The notes: generated by a model from the letters alone, not told the origin. Shown: positions 9,812 through 19,903, numbered from the stretch's first letter. The stretch: 64,000 nt of DNA from Flavobacteriaceae bacterium (GCA_030683815.1 JAUXPJ010000001.1:1-64000), one strand, 5' to 3'. A program made the numbers and translations.

Positions 9812-10615
9812 ATGAAACAAATTACAAGCGTTCATAATCAGTGGGTAAAGAACCTTTTAAAACTTCAAGAAAAATCGAGTGAACGAAAGAAAGAAGGTCG
9901 TTTTATGATTGAGGGAATTAAAGAAATACAATTAGCCATCAAAGGAAACTATCAATTAAAAACATTGATATTTTGTAAGCAAATTATTCCTCAAACTGAT
10001 GTTGAACAACTTTTTAATATAAATACTGATGAAACTGATTTGATAGAAATCTCTTTGGAGATATATCAAAAACTGGCATATAGAACTACTACTGAAGGTG
10101 TTTTGGCGGTAGCTGTTCCAAAATCACATCATTTATCCGATTTAAAATTTAGGACTGAAAATCCGCTGATTTTAGTAGCCGAAGCACCTGAAAAACCGGG
10201 AAATATCGGTGCAATTCTCAGAACTGCAGATGTGGCAAATTTGGATGCGGTTATTATTGCCAATCCGAAAACGGATTTATACAATCCGAATATCATTCGC
10301 TCCAGCGTTGGTGGCGTATTTACCAATCAGATTGCGGTTGGAAGTACCACAGAAATTATCAGCTATTTAAAAAATCATCAAATTAATATTTTTTGTGCAG
10401 CATTGAGCGCTTCCATTCCATATCATACTGCCAATTTTTTAAATCCAACAGCAATTGTTGTAGGAACTGAAGCTACCGGATTGAGCGAGGAGTGGTTAAA
10501 AAAGGCGCATCAAAATATAATTATACCCATGGATGGAAAAATTGACTCAATTAATGTGTCAGTGTCAGCAGCAATTCTTATTTTTGAAGCAAAAAGACAA
10601 CGTAATTTTATTTAA
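9812..10615 (+). CDS. SpoU/TrmH-family RNA 2'-O-methyltransferase
   Basis: This SPOUT-superfamily enzyme (267 residues from the chosen start) methylates a ribose 2'-OH in rRNA or tRNA using SAM. The N-terminal substrate-binding domain (about 1-95) precedes the trefoil-knot domain with its three motifs: PGNIGAILRTAD, VVGTEATGLSEEW and IPMDGKIDSINVSVSAA. I chose ATG 9812, where the protein begins MKQITSVHNQWVKNL as in relatives. An in-frame GTG at 9743 would add 23 residues of poor similarity. The specific target nucleotide cannot be read from the sequence. Confidence 0.88.
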   Translation: MKQITSVHNQWVKNLLKLQEKSSERKKEGRFMIEGIKEIQLAIKGNYQLKTLIFCKQIIPQTDVEQLFNINTDETDLIEISLEIYQKLAYRTTTEGVLAVAVPKSHHLSDLKFRTENPLILVAEAPEKPGNIGAILRTADVANLDAVIIANPKTDLYNPNIIRSSVGGVFTNQIAVGSTTEIISYLKNHQINIFCAALSASIPYHTANFLNPTAIVVGTEATGLSEEWLKKAHQNIIIPMDGKIDSINVSVSAAILIFEAKRQRNFI

Positions 10616-10618
10616 GTT

Positions 10619-11119
10619 TTGGGGAAATACTTTTTATTGATAGTTCTATGTTTAACTTTTACAGTTGCTGCTGCTGAAACAGAGCGCAACTTAATGGAGC
10701 GCGATTCTATCATTGAGTTCAAATTGGACTCGTTAAAGATGACGACATTTCAAGATATTTTAGAACAACAATTTGAAAAGTATGACCATGTTAGATATCG
10801 ATATGCAGGCGGAGATGAAAAGGGCTTTGATTGTTCCGGTTTTGTAACTACTGTTTTTCAAAATCTTTTTGAAATGAAACTTCCACGTTCTTCGCGCGAT
10901 ATGGTAAAAGTTGGCGAAGAAGTCTCAAAAGAGGACCTTCAAATTGGCGATTTGGTAATTTTTAAACCACCGGGATACAGCCATGTTGGTATTTATTTGG
11001 GCGATGGCGTTTTTATGCACAGTTCAACAAAACTAGGTGTTACAAAATCATCAATAGACAGTACTTACTGGAAAAAATATTACCGAACCTCAAGGCGTGT
11101 TTTAAACCCAATTCAATAA
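10619..11119 (+). CDS. C40 (NlpC/P60) peptidoglycan hydrolase
   Basis: This 166-residue secreted cysteine peptidase probably cuts gamma-D-Glu-diaminopimelate bonds in murein stem peptides. A signal peptide (FLLIVLCLTFTVAAAE) is followed by the NlpC/P60 domain with catalytic C72 in FDCSGFV, H122 in YSHVGIYLGDG and a further His at 134. The start is a TTG three bases after the upstream stop. No ATG gives a full signal sequence, so TTG is accepted. It is tightly packed between the methyltransferase and the M48 protease gene (adjacent stop and ATG), which suggests one operon. Confidence 0.88.
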   Translation: MGKYFLLIVLCLTFTVAAAETERNLMERDSIIEFKLDSLKMTTFQDILEQQFEKYDHVRYRYAGGDEKGFDCSGFVTTVFQNLFEMKLPRSSRDMVKVGEEVSKEDLQIGDLVIFKPPGYSHVGIYLGDGVFMHSSTKLGVTKSSIDSTYWKKYYRTSRRVLNPIQ

Positions 11120-12349
11120 ATGACAGCAACTTTCGTGTTTTATGCTATAATCGGGATATTAGTGTTAAATTTTATCTTCGATAAATGGTTAGATTATTTG
11201 AATTTTCAACATTTTACTGATGAGATTCCAAATGAATTGGAAGATGTTTATGATGAGGAACAGTACCTTAAATCACAGAACTATAAAAAAGTAACTTATC
11301 ATTTTTCGTTATTGATTTCTTTAATTTCCTTTTTGGTAATTTTGGGATTTCTATTTTTTGATGGATTTGCTTTTGTCGATAATTTTACACGAAAATTTAC
11401 AACTAATGAAACACTGGTTTCGTTATTATTTTTCGGGATATTATCAATCGGAAGTATCATTTTAACGACTCCTATTTCCTATTATAAAACTTTTGTCATT
11501 GAAGAAAAATTCGGTTTCAATAAAACCACCAAAAAATTATTTTTCATCGATAAAATAAAAGGAATTATACTTTCTACTATTATTGGCGGACTTATTTTAT
11601 TCATCATCATACTTTTTTACAATTATTTCGGTCACCATTTTTGGATATATGCTTTGGCTCTGATTACATTATTTTCTGTACTGATGAATATGTTTTATTC
11701 AACTTTAATCGTGCCGCTTTTTAACAAACAAACACCCTTAGAAGATGGTGAATTAAAAGAAGCGCTCAAAGCTTTTGTTCAAAAAGCTGGTTTTAAATTA
11801 GATCAATTATTTGTAATTGACGGTTCTAAAAGAAGCACCAAAGCCAATGCTTATTTTAGTGGTTTCGGACCTAAAAAAAGAGTTGTTTTATATGATACAC
11901 TTATAAATGATTTAGAAACGGAAGAAATTGTGGCTGTTTTAGCACATGAAGTCGGGCATTACAAGCGCAAACACATCATTTATAATTTTTTCATCGGTAC
12001 AATTCTGACTGCAATTACCCTTTATTTATTGTCTATTTTTATTAATAGTGAATTATTAGCTCAAGCTTTAGGAGTTGCAATTCCAAACTTTCATATTGGA
12101 ATGGTCGCTTTCGGGCTTCTTTACACACCTATTTCTGAAATTACAGGTTTATTGAATAATATAATTTCCAGAAAATTTGAATATCAGGCAGATAATTATG
12201 CCAATAATTTCGGATTGGGAAAATCTTTAATCAGCGGATTAAAGAAATTATCAAAAAATAACTTAAGTAATTTAACACCACATAGTTGGTATGTTTTTAT
12301 TCACTATTCTCACCCTACTCTATTACAACGTTTTAAAAACTTGAATTGA
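11120..12349 (+). CDS. M48 family membrane metalloprotease (Ste24-like)
   Basis: This integral membrane zinc protease of the CAAX prenyl protease 1/Ste24 type has 409 residues, multiple hydrophobic helices at about 1-17, 60-85, 105-125, 150-195 and 290-345, and the HExxH motif H276-E-V-G-H280. The third zinc ligand is the Glu of SRKFEYQADNYA in the C-terminal part. Bacteria lack most prenylated proteins, so a membrane protein quality-control role is more likely than CAAX processing. The ATG directly follows the C40 peptidase stop, so they are probably co-transcribed. Confidence 0.9.
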   Translation: MTATFVFYAIIGILVLNFIFDKWLDYLNFQHFTDEIPNELEDVYDEEQYLKSQNYKKVTYHFSLLISLISFLVILGFLFFDGFAFVDNFTRKFTTNETLVSLLFFGILSIGSIILTTPISYYKTFVIEEKFGFNKTTKKLFFIDKIKGIILSTIIGGLILFIIILFYNYFGHHFWIYALALITLFSVLMNMFYSTLIVPLFNKQTPLEDGELKEALKAFVQKAGFKLDQLFVIDGSKRSTKANAYFSGFGPKKRVVLYDTLINDLETEEIVAVLAHEVGHYKRKHIIYNFFIGTILTAITLYLLSIFINSELLAQALGVAIPNFHIGMVAFGLLYTPISEITGLLNNIISRKFEYQADNYANNFGLGKSLISGLKKLSKNNLSNLTPHSWYVFIHYSHPTLLQRFKNLN

Positions 12350-12399
12350 ATTTTACTTTGTACTTATTGTTTCTTGGAATATTTATGTTAATTTAGGGT

Positions 12400-14622
12400 A
12401 TGCCGTATAAAATAAACATAGAGGAGGAAAATAAAGAAATAGCCATTAGGTATAAAGATTTACTTAAGGGTGCTTATCAAACATTAAGTGATAAGGATAA
12501 AAAAGCCATCAGAAAAGCGTTTGATTTTGCTGTAGAGGCGCATAGTAATCAGCGAAGAAAAACCGGTGAACCTTATATTTATCACTCAATTGCTGTGGCA
12601 AAAATTGTTGCCTATGAAATTGGTTTGGGCGCAGTATCAATTATAGCCGCACTTTTACATGATGTTGTTGAAGATACCAAATATACACTTGATGACATTC
12701 AGCAAAATTTTGGTGATACGGTCACAAAAATTGTTGATGGTTTAACTAAAATCTCCAATCTCAATCAGGATATTGACACCTCTGTCCAGGCAGAGAATTT
12801 CAGAAAAATGCTACTGACTTTAAATGAAGATGTTCGTGTTATTCTTATCAAAATAGCCGACAGATATCACAATATGCTTACAATGGATGCAATGGCACCT
12901 CATAAGCAATTAAAAATTGCTTCAGAAACGCTTTATATTTACGCTCCTTTAGCACACCGATTAGGATTATTTAATATAAAAAGTGAGTTAGAAGATTTAG
13001 GATTAAAATATACTGAACCTGATGTTTACAATGATATCGTCAACAAAATTCAAGAATCTAAAGAAAAGCAAAATGAGTATATCAAATCATTTACTGATAT
13101 TATTAAAAACTCATTAGAAAATGAAGGTTTTGAATTTACCATAAAAGGACGTACAAAATCTATTTTTTCTATCCGCAAAAAGATGCTGAAACAAGAAGTT
13201 TCTTTTGATGAAGTGTACGATAAATTTGCCATTAGAATTATTTATAAATCAAAAGATAAAAGTGAAAAATTTGACGCTTGGAAAATATATTCCATAGTTA
13301 CTGATCATTTTCAGCCAAATCCCGCTCGCCTTCGTGATTGGATAACACAACCAAAATCAACAGGTTATGAATCTTTGCACACCACGGTTATGGGTCCAAA
13401 AGGACATTGGGTTGAAGTTCAAATTCGCTCAAACAGAATGGATGAGATTGCTGAAAAAGGTTATGCCGCCCATTTTAAATATAAGCAAGTTGACAGTAAA
13501 GAGACAGAAAGTGGTTTAGAAGGATGGTTAAACAGATTGAGAGAATCGTTAGAAAATAATGAATCATCTGCAATTGATTTTCTGGAGGATTTTAAACTGA
13601 ATCTATATGCAAAAGAAATTTATGTTTTCACACCTAACGGCGATTTAAAATCATTACCTAAAGATTCAACTGCGCTAGATTTTGCTTTTGCTATCCATAC
13701 CCAAGTAGGATTTCATTGTAGAGGCGCACGGGTAAACAGAAAATTAGTACCTATTAGTTATGTTTTAAACAGTGGTGATCAAGTTGAAATTATCACTTCT
13801 CCAAATCAAAAACCAAATGCGAGGTGGTTAGATATTGCTCAAACTGCCCGTGCCAGAGCTAGAATTAAATCGGCATTAAAAGAAGATCAAAAGCAAATAG
13901 CGCTTGATGGTAAAGAAATTTTAACCAGAAAATTACGTCATTTAAGAATTACTTTAGATGAGAATACTTTAAATGAATTGGTTAATTTTTTCAAACTTAA
14001 AACTAGTTTCGATTTATATTACAGGGCTGGAGTTGGAAGTATAGAAAATACAATGCTAAAAGCTTTTGTTGCTCAAAAATCTAATCCGATTATCAATTTC
14101 TTTAAAAGAAAAATCAAAAAACCAAAGATTTCTGAACATATTGATCAAGAAGAAATAAGTACAAAATATGATTTATTAGTTTTTGGAAACGAAGAAGAAC
14201 ATTTAGACTATTCATTGGCAAAATGCTGTAGTCCTATACCCGGAGATAAAGTTTTCGGTTTTATAACCGTTAACGAAGGAATTAAAATTCACAGAAATGA
14301 TTGTCCAAATGCAGTTAGTATGCAGGCTAAATTTGTTTATCGTGTTATCAAAGCTAAATGGATAGATTCAACTCAAGAAGATTTTACTGCTATTTTAAAA
14401 ATATTTGGAAATGACAATGTCGGAATGGTAAATAATATAACCAGGATCATTTCAAACAATATGAATGTGAATATCCAAAGTATTAATATTGAAGGGCATC
14501 AAGGTGTATTTGAAGGAAACGTAACTGTTAAAGTAAAAAATAAAACTCAATTAACAAAACTTATAGATAGTATAAAACGAATTGAAGGTGTTGAAAAAGT
14601 TACAAGAATTTATAAGCATTAA
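12400..14622 (+). CDS. rsh: bifunctional (p)ppGpp synthetase/hydrolase (RelA/SpoT)
   Basis: This 740-residue long RSH enzyme sets the stringent-response alarmone level. The HD hydrolase domain (about 40-190) keeps H62, H87-D88 and E91-D92, the metal and water-activating residues, so hydrolase activity is expected. The synthetase domain (about 250-385) includes the conserved GYESLH at about 322-327. A TGS domain (about 405-465) and a C-terminal ACT domain (about 665-740) complete the standard architecture. It is the only RSH gene in the window. It sits upstream of a Fur-family regulator and purA, a common flavobacterial order. Confidence 0.95.
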   Translation: MPYKINIEEENKEIAIRYKDLLKGAYQTLSDKDKKAIRKAFDFAVEAHSNQRRKTGEPYIYHSIAVAKIVAYEIGLGAVSIIAALLHDVVEDTKYTLDDIQQNFGDTVTKIVDGLTKISNLNQDIDTSVQAENFRKMLLTLNEDVRVILIKIADRYHNMLTMDAMAPHKQLKIASETLYIYAPLAHRLGLFNIKSELEDLGLKYTEPDVYNDIVNKIQESKEKQNEYIKSFTDIIKNSLENEGFEFTIKGRTKSIFSIRKKMLKQEVSFDEVYDKFAIRIIYKSKDKSEKFDAWKIYSIVTDHFQPNPARLRDWITQPKSTGYESLHTTVMGPKGHWVEVQIRSNRMDEIAEKGYAAHFKYKQVDSKETESGLEGWLNRLRESLENNESSAIDFLEDFKLNLYAKEIYVFTPNGDLKSLPKDSTALDFAFAIHTQVGFHCRGARVNRKLVPISYVLNSGDQVEIITSPNQKPNARWLDIAQTARARARIKSALKEDQKQIALDGKEILTRKLRHLRITLDENTLNELVNFFKLKTSFDLYYRAGVGSIENTMLKAFVAQKSNPIINFFKRKIKKPKISEHIDQEEISTKYDLLVFGNEEEHLDYSLAKCCSPIPGDKVFGFITVNEGIKIHRNDCPNAVSMQAKFVYRVIKAKWIDSTQEDFTAILKIFGNDNVGMVNNITRIISNNMNVNIQSINIEGHQGVFEGNVTVKVKNKTQLTKLIDSIKRIEGVEKVTRIYKH

Positions 14623-14699
14623 CCCTTCTAATATCTCAATTTAAATTATCTTAGTAAACTGATAAAACAAGTTGTGTTATAATTCCAAACCGTTAAATC

Positions 14700-15143
14700 A
14701 TGAATAAAATTAACCATCAAGAAATCGTTAAAAATGTTTTTATTAACTTTTTAGAAAATAATAACCATCGAAAAACACCCGAACGATTTGCAATTCTTCA
14801 AGAAATTTATGATTTAGAAGAACATTTTGATGTAGAATCCTTATACATCCAAATGAAAAATAAAAAATATCAAGTTAGTCGAGCTACTTTATATAACACC
14901 ATTGAACTTTTATTAGAATGTGGCTTGGTGCGTAAACATCAATTTGGTCAAAATCAGGCACATTATGAAAAATGTTTTTTTGATAAACAACATGATCATT
15001 TAATTTTAACAGATTCAGGTGAAGTTATTGAATTTTGTGATCCGAGAATTCATGTCATAAAAAAATCAATAGAAGATATTTTTAATGTTGATATTAACAA
15101 TCATTCGCTGTACTTTTACGCCACAAAAAAGAAATCAGAATAA
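14700..15143 (+). CDS. Fur-family transcriptional regulator
   Basis: This 147-residue winged-helix ferric uptake regulator-type protein has its HTH at about 55-75 ([16 protein letters not shown]) and the HDH metal motif at 98-100. The structural CxxC found in many Fur proteins (HDHLICxxCG) is replaced here by [10 protein letters not shown], with Leu103 and Ser106 at the Cys positions. The only Cys residues are C74, C92 and C113. The first structural zinc site is therefore absent, and metal specificity (Fe, Zn, Mn or peroxide sensing) cannot be assigned. It lies 77 bp after the RSH gene and 18 bp before purA, so it is probably co-transcribed with purA. Confidence 0.88.
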   Translation: MNKINHQEIVKNVFINFLENNNHRKTPERFAILQEIYDLEEHFDVESLYIQMKNKKYQVSRATLYNTIELLLECGLVRKHQFGQNQAHYEKCFFDKQHDHLILTDSGEVIEFCDPRIHVIKKSIEDIFNVDINNHSLYFYATKKKSE

Positions 15144-15161
15144 ATTTAAAAAACAAATAAA

Positions 15162-16433
15162 ATGACTGTAGATATACTACTCGGATTGCAATGGGGTGAT
15201 GAAGGAAAAGGTAAAATTGTAGATGTTCTTACTCAAAAATATGATATTATTGCTAGATTTCAGGGTGGTCCAAATGCTGGACATACCTTAATATTTGATA
15301 GTAAAAAATATGTTTTACACACCATTCCATCAGGAATATTTCATAAAAAAGCCAGAAACGTTATTGGAAATGGTGTAGTAATTGATCCGGTTATTTTTAA
15401 CAAAGAACTCGAAAAATTAGGACTTCTTGATGATGATTATCAAAGAAGATTATTTATTTCAAGAAAAGCGCATATTATTTTACCAACACATCGTTTATTG
15501 GATGCTGCCTCCGAAGCCTTAAAAGGAAAAGAGAAAATTGGTTCAACTTTGAAAGGAATTGGACCAACTTATATGGATAAAACCGGTAGAAATGGGCTCC
15601 GAATTGGAGATTTGGAATTATCAGATTGGAAAACACGTTATGAAACGCTCAAAAATAAACATTTAAAATTATTGGAGTTCTATGATTCAAAAATTGAATT
15701 TAATTTAGATGAATTAGAAAAAGAATTTTTTAATGCCATTGCCAGATTAAACTCTTTTAATTTTATAGATAGTGAAGAATTTTTAAATTCAGCTCTTCAA
15801 ATTGGAAAAACAATTTTGGCCGAAGGTGCTCAAGGTTCATTATTGGATGTTGATTTCGGAACTTATCCTTTTGTTACCTCTTCAACCACAACAGCTGCCG
15901 GTGCCTGTATAGGTTTAGGAATTGCCCCCAATAAAATTAAAGAAGTACTCGGTATTTTTAAAGCCTATACAACCAGAGTTGGTTCTGGTCCATTTCCTAC
16001 CGAATTATTTGATGAAGTTGGAGCCGATATGGGTAGAATTGGAAATGAATTTGGGGCAACAACAGGCAGACCAAGACGTTGCGGTTGGTTAGATTTGGTT
16101 GCCCTTAAATACGCTGTTCAAATAAACGGAGTTACACAATTAATTATGATGAAAGGCGATGTGCTTTCCGGATTTAAAACTTTGAAAATTTGTACATCCT
16201 ATATTTATAAAGGCAATGAGATACAGCATCTTCCCTACAATATTGAACAGGAAAATGTTACACCGGTTTATACTGAGTTTAAAGGATGGGAAGCTGATTT
16301 AACAACCTTAAAAAATGCAAATGAATTTCCTGATAATTTTAAAGATTATATCAAGTTTATTGAAAACTTTGTAAATGTTCCTATAAAAATTGTATCTGTT
16401 GGACCTGACAGAACACAAACAATTCATATATAA
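15162..16433 (+). CDS. purA: adenylosuccinate synthetase
   Basis: This enzyme makes adenylosuccinate from IMP, aspartate and GTP, the first committed step to AMP. The 423-residue length is standard. Motifs are WGDEGKGK at 11-18 (phosphate loop and catalytic Asp), the IMP-binding GGPNAGHT region with the catalytic His, GIGPTYMDK and the late GRPRRCGW segment. A clean intrinsic terminator follows. It is coupled to the Fur-type regulator upstream by an 18-bp gap. Confidence 0.97.
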   Translation: MTVDILLGLQWGDEGKGKIVDVLTQKYDIIARFQGGPNAGHTLIFDSKKYVLHTIPSGIFHKKARNVIGNGVVIDPVIFNKELEKLGLLDDDYQRRLFISRKAHIILPTHRLLDAASEALKGKEKIGSTLKGIGPTYMDKTGRNGLRIGDLELSDWKTRYETLKNKHLKLLEFYDSKIEFNLDELEKEFFNAIARLNSFNFIDSEEFLNSALQIGKTILAEGAQGSLLDVDFGTYPFVTSSTTTAAGACIGLGIAPNKIKEVLGIFKAYTTRVGSGPFPTELFDEVGADMGRIGNEFGATTGRPRRCGWLDLVALKYAVQINGVTQLIMMKGDVLSGFKTLKICTSYIYKGNEIQHLPYNIEQENVTPVYTEFKGWEADLTTLKNANEFPDNFKDYIKFIENFVNVPIKIVSVGPDRTQTIHI

Positions 16434-16437
16434 CAAT

Positions 16438-16463
16438 AAACGCTCTTTATTGAGCGTTTTTTT
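16438..16463 (+). terminator. rho-independent terminator after purA
   Basis: The arms aaacgctc and gagcgttt form an 8-bp stem with a 6-base loop, followed by T residues. It begins 5 bases after the purA stop. Confidence 0.9.
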
Positions 16464-16512
16464 ATATCCAAAACTATTATCATTTTAGTATTTTTGTATA
16501 AAAATCAAACAC

Positions 16513-18015
16513 TTGAGAAATTATATACTTCTTTTTTTATTGTTATCCATCACATTGACCTCATTCGGACAACGTAAAAAAATTAAATTAATTCACGCTG
16601 ATAATACTTTTAAAAACGAAGAAAAATATCCGAATGCCATCGTTTTATTGGGAAATGTTTTTGTTGAACATGAGGGATTTACCTTGCGTTGCCAGCAAGC
16701 ACTTTTATATCCGGATGTGAATATCATCCAAGCGGTTGGCGATGTGTTTTTAAATCAGGGAGATACCATTACACAATCCAGTAAATATGTTGATTATAAC
16801 GGTAACACTCAAAAAGCAGTATCATGGGGAAAAGTAGTTTTAAAAGACCCACAGATGACTTTAACAACAGATACCCTGCATTTTAATAGAGCTGAACAAC
16901 ATTTGTATTATCGAAATAGTGCCACTATCAAAGACCAAACCAATACCTTAAAAAGTACTATCGGAAATTATTATTTAATCAACAAAAAATTTCAGGCAGT
17001 TCATAAAGTCGAAATTACCAGTCCGAATAACAGATTAGTTTCCAATCATTTAGATTATTTTACAAATACCGGAAAGGCATACTTGTTTGGATCTTCAACC
17101 ATCTACAGCAAAGAAAGTACCGTGTACACCGAAAAGGGATTTCATGATACTCGAACAAAAATTTCGCATGCCGTAAAAAATTCTAATATCAAATATAAGG
17201 ATAGAGTTATTAAAGCCGATAGTTTATATTATCACCAATTAAACGGATTTATTTCTGCAACAAGAAATTTGATAATAACAGATTCTATCAATAAAACAGT
17301 CATCAAAGGTGGATATGCTGAGTATTTTGAAAGAAAAGATTCAGCTTATGTTATTCAAAAACCAGTTGCGATTATATTGGCTGAAAAAGATTCCATGTAT
17401 ATGCACGGCGAAAAAATGATGGTAGTCGGTAAATCCAATGAACGAAAAATTAAAGCATATCATAAAGTAAAAATATTCAAGTCTGATTTACAAGGAAAAT
17501 GTGATTCAATTTATAGCAATCAGGCAACCGGAATTACTAAAATGATTCATAAACCCATACTTTGGTCTGATGGAAATCAAGTTACGGGCGATACTATTTA
17601 TCTGATTTCCAATGTCAAAACAAGTAAATTAGATTCTTTAAAAGTGATTAATAATGCCTTTGTAATTCAAAAAGATTCAAGTGGTTATAATCAGATTAAA
17701 GGGAAAAATATATTGGGAAAATTCATTGAAAATAAACTCAAAAAAATCAGGGTTAATGGAAATGGAGAAGTCATCAATCATTTAAGAAATGATGAGGAAG
17801 AATTGGTTGGAATATTAAAAATGAAATGCAGCGAAATCGAATTTGAGTTAGGAGATAACTCGATTAATTTTATTGATTTTTTAAGAAAACCAGACGGTCT
17901 CACCTATCCCCCGTCCAAATTTCCAAAAGAATTAGAGTTATTTAAAGGATTTTTATGGCGAGATAAGGAACGTCCAAAAACTAAAGATGATATTTTTGTT
18001 TACGATATTGAATGA
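16513..18015 (+). CDS. OstA/LptA-like organic-solvent-tolerance domain protein
   Basis: This 500-residue exported protein has a signal peptide (LLFLLLSITLTSFG) and an N-terminal OstA/LptA-like beta-jellyroll (about 25-150), followed by further beta-rich repeats. LptA-like folds form the periplasmic bridge that carries lipopolysaccharide to the outer membrane. Bacteroidetes carry long OstA-like paralogues of this kind. The start is TTG; no better ATG gives a full signal peptide. The last four bases overlap the next gene (ATGA), showing translational coupling to the aminotransferase, an unexpected functional pairing that may reflect operon convenience only. Confidence 0.82.
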   Translation: MRNYILLFLLLSITLTSFGQRKKIKLIHADNTFKNEEKYPNAIVLLGNVFVEHEGFTLRCQQALLYPDVNIIQAVGDVFLNQGDTITQSSKYVDYNGNTQKAVSWGKVVLKDPQMTLTTDTLHFNRAEQHLYYRNSATIKDQTNTLKSTIGNYYLINKKFQAVHKVEITSPNNRLVSNHLDYFTNTGKAYLFGSSTIYSKESTVYTEKGFHDTRTKISHAVKNSNIKYKDRVIKADSLYYHQLNGFISATRNLIITDSINKTVIKGGYAEYFERKDSAYVIQKPVAIILAEKDSMYMHGEKMMVVGKSNERKIKAYHKVKIFKSDLQGKCDSIYSNQATGITKMIHKPILWSDGNQVTGDTIYLISNVKTSKLDSLKVINNAFVIQKDSSGYNQIKGKNILGKFIENKLKKIRVNGNGEVINHLRNDEEELVGILKMKCSEIEFELGDNSINFIDFLRKPDGLTYPPSKFPKELELFKGFLWRDKERPKTKDDIFVYDIE

Positions 18016-19199
18016 TGGAATCAAATCAAGAATTATTTTTTAAACATCAGGCACAAACTACGCCACATCCGTTAGCTATTGAAATTTCTTATGCTAAAGG
18101 ATCTTATATTTATGATATCAATGGAAAAAAATATCTTGATTTTGTAGCCGGCATTTCTGCAAATACGCTGGGACACAACAATCCAAAAGTGAATGATGCT
18201 GTTAAAAATCAGGTAGATCAATACATGCACGTAATGGTTTATGGTGAATTTATTCAGCAGCCACAAGTAGCACTTGCTTCTTTATTAGCCAAAAATTTAC
18301 CAGAAAGTTTAAACTGTGTTTATTTAACAAATTCAGGAACCGAAGCCACTGAAGGATCTTTGAAATTAGCTAAAAGAGTAACCGGAAGAAGTGAAATTAT
18401 TGCAGCCAATTTGGCGTATCACGGTAATACGCAAGGTTCTATGAGCGTTTGTGGAGCTGAAAAACAAAATCGTGCTTTCAGACCATTAGTACCCGGAATT
18501 AAATTTATTGAATTCAATAATGTTGCTGATTTAGATAAAATAACCAATAAAACTGCCGCGGTTATTTTAGAAACTATCCAAGGAGGAGCCGGATTTATTG
18601 AGCCGGTAAATAATTATCTATCCAAAGTGAAACAACGATGTGAGGAAGTGGGCGCTTTACTCATTTTGGATGAAATTCAAACCGGTATTGGACGTACCGG
18701 AAAATTATACGGATTTCAACATTATGGCGTTACTCCCGATATTTTTGTCACCGGAAAAGGTTTAGGCGGAGGAATGCCCATTGGAGCATTTATTTCTTCC
18801 TATGAAAATATGAGTCTTTTAAAAGAACATCCAAAATTAGGACATATTACCACTTTTGGCGGGCATCCTGTAATTGCTGCTGCCGGTGTGGCAACGCTTA
18901 AAGAAGTTACCGAAACCGATTTGATGCATCAAGTGATAGAAAAAGAAAAATTATTCAGAAAATTATTGGTACATCCAAAGATCAAAGAAATTAGAGGAAC
19001 CGGACTGATGTTGGCCGCAATGGTTGAAAGTGCCGATTTTGCTACTCAAGTAATTTTAAAATGTCTTGATAACGGACTAATTTTATTCTGGTTGTTGTTT
19101 GATGGAACCGCCATTCGAATTACTCCTCCCCTCACTATTTCTGCACAAGAAATTGAGGAAGGATGTAAAATTATCCTAAAAACTTTGGACGAAATTTAA
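18012..19199 (+). CDS. class III PLP-dependent aminotransferase
   Basis: This 395-residue fold-type I aminotransferase resembles acetylornithine or 4-aminobutyrate aminotransferases. Visible motifs are the PLP phosphate-binding NSGTEATEGSLKLA, the catalytic-domain LILDEIQTGIGRTG with the cofactor-contacting Asp, and the Schiff-base Lys in FVTGKGLGGGMP. The amino donor and acceptor cannot be decided from sequence, and no arginine biosynthesis genes are nearby. The start overlaps the OstA-like stop by ATGA. Two consecutive ATGs occur and the first is chosen for the overlap. Confidence 0.88.
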   Translation: MMESNQELFFKHQAQTTPHPLAIEISYAKGSYIYDINGKKYLDFVAGISANTLGHNNPKVNDAVKNQVDQYMHVMVYGEFIQQPQVALASLLAKNLPESLNCVYLTNSGTEATEGSLKLAKRVTGRSEIIAANLAYHGNTQGSMSVCGAEKQNRAFRPLVPGIKFIEFNNVADLDKITNKTAAVILETIQGGAGFIEPVNNYLSKVKQRCEEVGALLILDEIQTGIGRTGKLYGFQHYGVTPDIFVTGKGLGGGMPIGAFISSYENMSLLKEHPKLGHITTFGGHPVIAAAGVATLKEVTETDLMHQVIEKEKLFRKLLVHPKIKEIRGTGLMLAAMVESADFATQVILKCLDNGLILFWLLFDGTAIRITPPLTISAQEIEEGCKIILKTLDEI

Positions 19200-19292
19200 G
19201 ATTTTCATTATGTGGCAGACTACAACAAAGATATAATGAAAATACAATCTATTACCGTTGAAATTAAAAGTTAAATTGATAAAATAAACCAA

Positions 19293-19841
19293 TTATTGTT
19301 TTAACAGTTCGTCTAATTGACTTCTCACTTTTGAACTATTCCAATTAGCTGCCCCTGTTTTTTTGATGACAATTTCTCCCTTTTTATTGATTAAATAAGT
19401 TGTTGGAATACTTTGGGTTGATAATAAATCGGGCTCTCTGCTGCTCATATTATAGATGGGTAAATTGTAATTGTTTTTATCCATAAATGGCATTACTTTT
19501 TCGGTCCCTTCCGAAGTAACAAAAACAAAAACAACTTGATCTTTATAATCATTATATAAATCTTGTAAACTAGGCATTTCTGCAATGCATGGGGGACACC
19601 AGGTTGCCCAAATATTTATAATAACTACCTTATTTTTAGCGGTTTCAAAATCTAAATCAGTGGTATTTATCCCTTTTAATTGCCAATTATAATTAGTCAA
19701 TTTTGCTCTGTTTCCTACATTTTCCATGGATGGAGAAAAGGCAACTTGACGCATAATCCACGCTCGAGATTTAGGGTATATAACTAAAGCTAGAGCCACT
19801 ATGAATAAGATATTCGATATCATTTTTCGGTTAAATTGCAT
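19293..19841 (-). CDS. TlpA-like thioredoxin family protein, membrane-anchored
   Basis: This is a periplasm-facing thiol-disulfide oxidoreductase. A single N-terminal hydrophobic helix (MISNILFIVALALVIYP) is followed by a TlpA/ResA-like thioredoxin fold with the active site WATWCPPC and the cis-Pro region IPTTYLI. Such proteins reduce periplasmic disulfides or apocytochrome c. I place the start at ATG 19841 (182 residues). The longer form would begin with TTG inside the hairpin that follows aconitase. It is 62 bp downstream of aconitase on the same strand but behind that hairpin. Confidence 0.88.
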   Translation of the reverse strand: MQFNRKMISNILFIVALALVIYPKSRAWIMRQVAFSPSMENVGNRAKLTNYNWQLKGINTTDLDFETAKNKVVIINIWATWCPPCIAEMPSLQDLYNDYKDQVVFVFVTSEGTEKVMPFMDKNNYNLPIYNMSSREPDLLSTQSIPTTYLINKKGEIVIKKTGAANWNSSKVRSQLDELLKQ

Positions 19842-19860
19842 ATGTTTTTGTTTAATAAGC

Positions 19861-19885
19861 AAGAAACTCCTTTTTGGAGCTTCTT
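19861..19885 (-). terminator. hairpin downstream of aconitase (possible terminator)
   Basis: The arms aagaaactcc and ggagcttctt (one mismatch) form a 10-bp stem with a TTTTT loop on the plus strand. On the minus strand the T tract after the stem is weak, so termination may be partial and allow read-through into the TlpA-like gene. Confidence 0.5.
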
Positions 19886-19903
19886 ACTTATATAAATTTA
19901 TTT

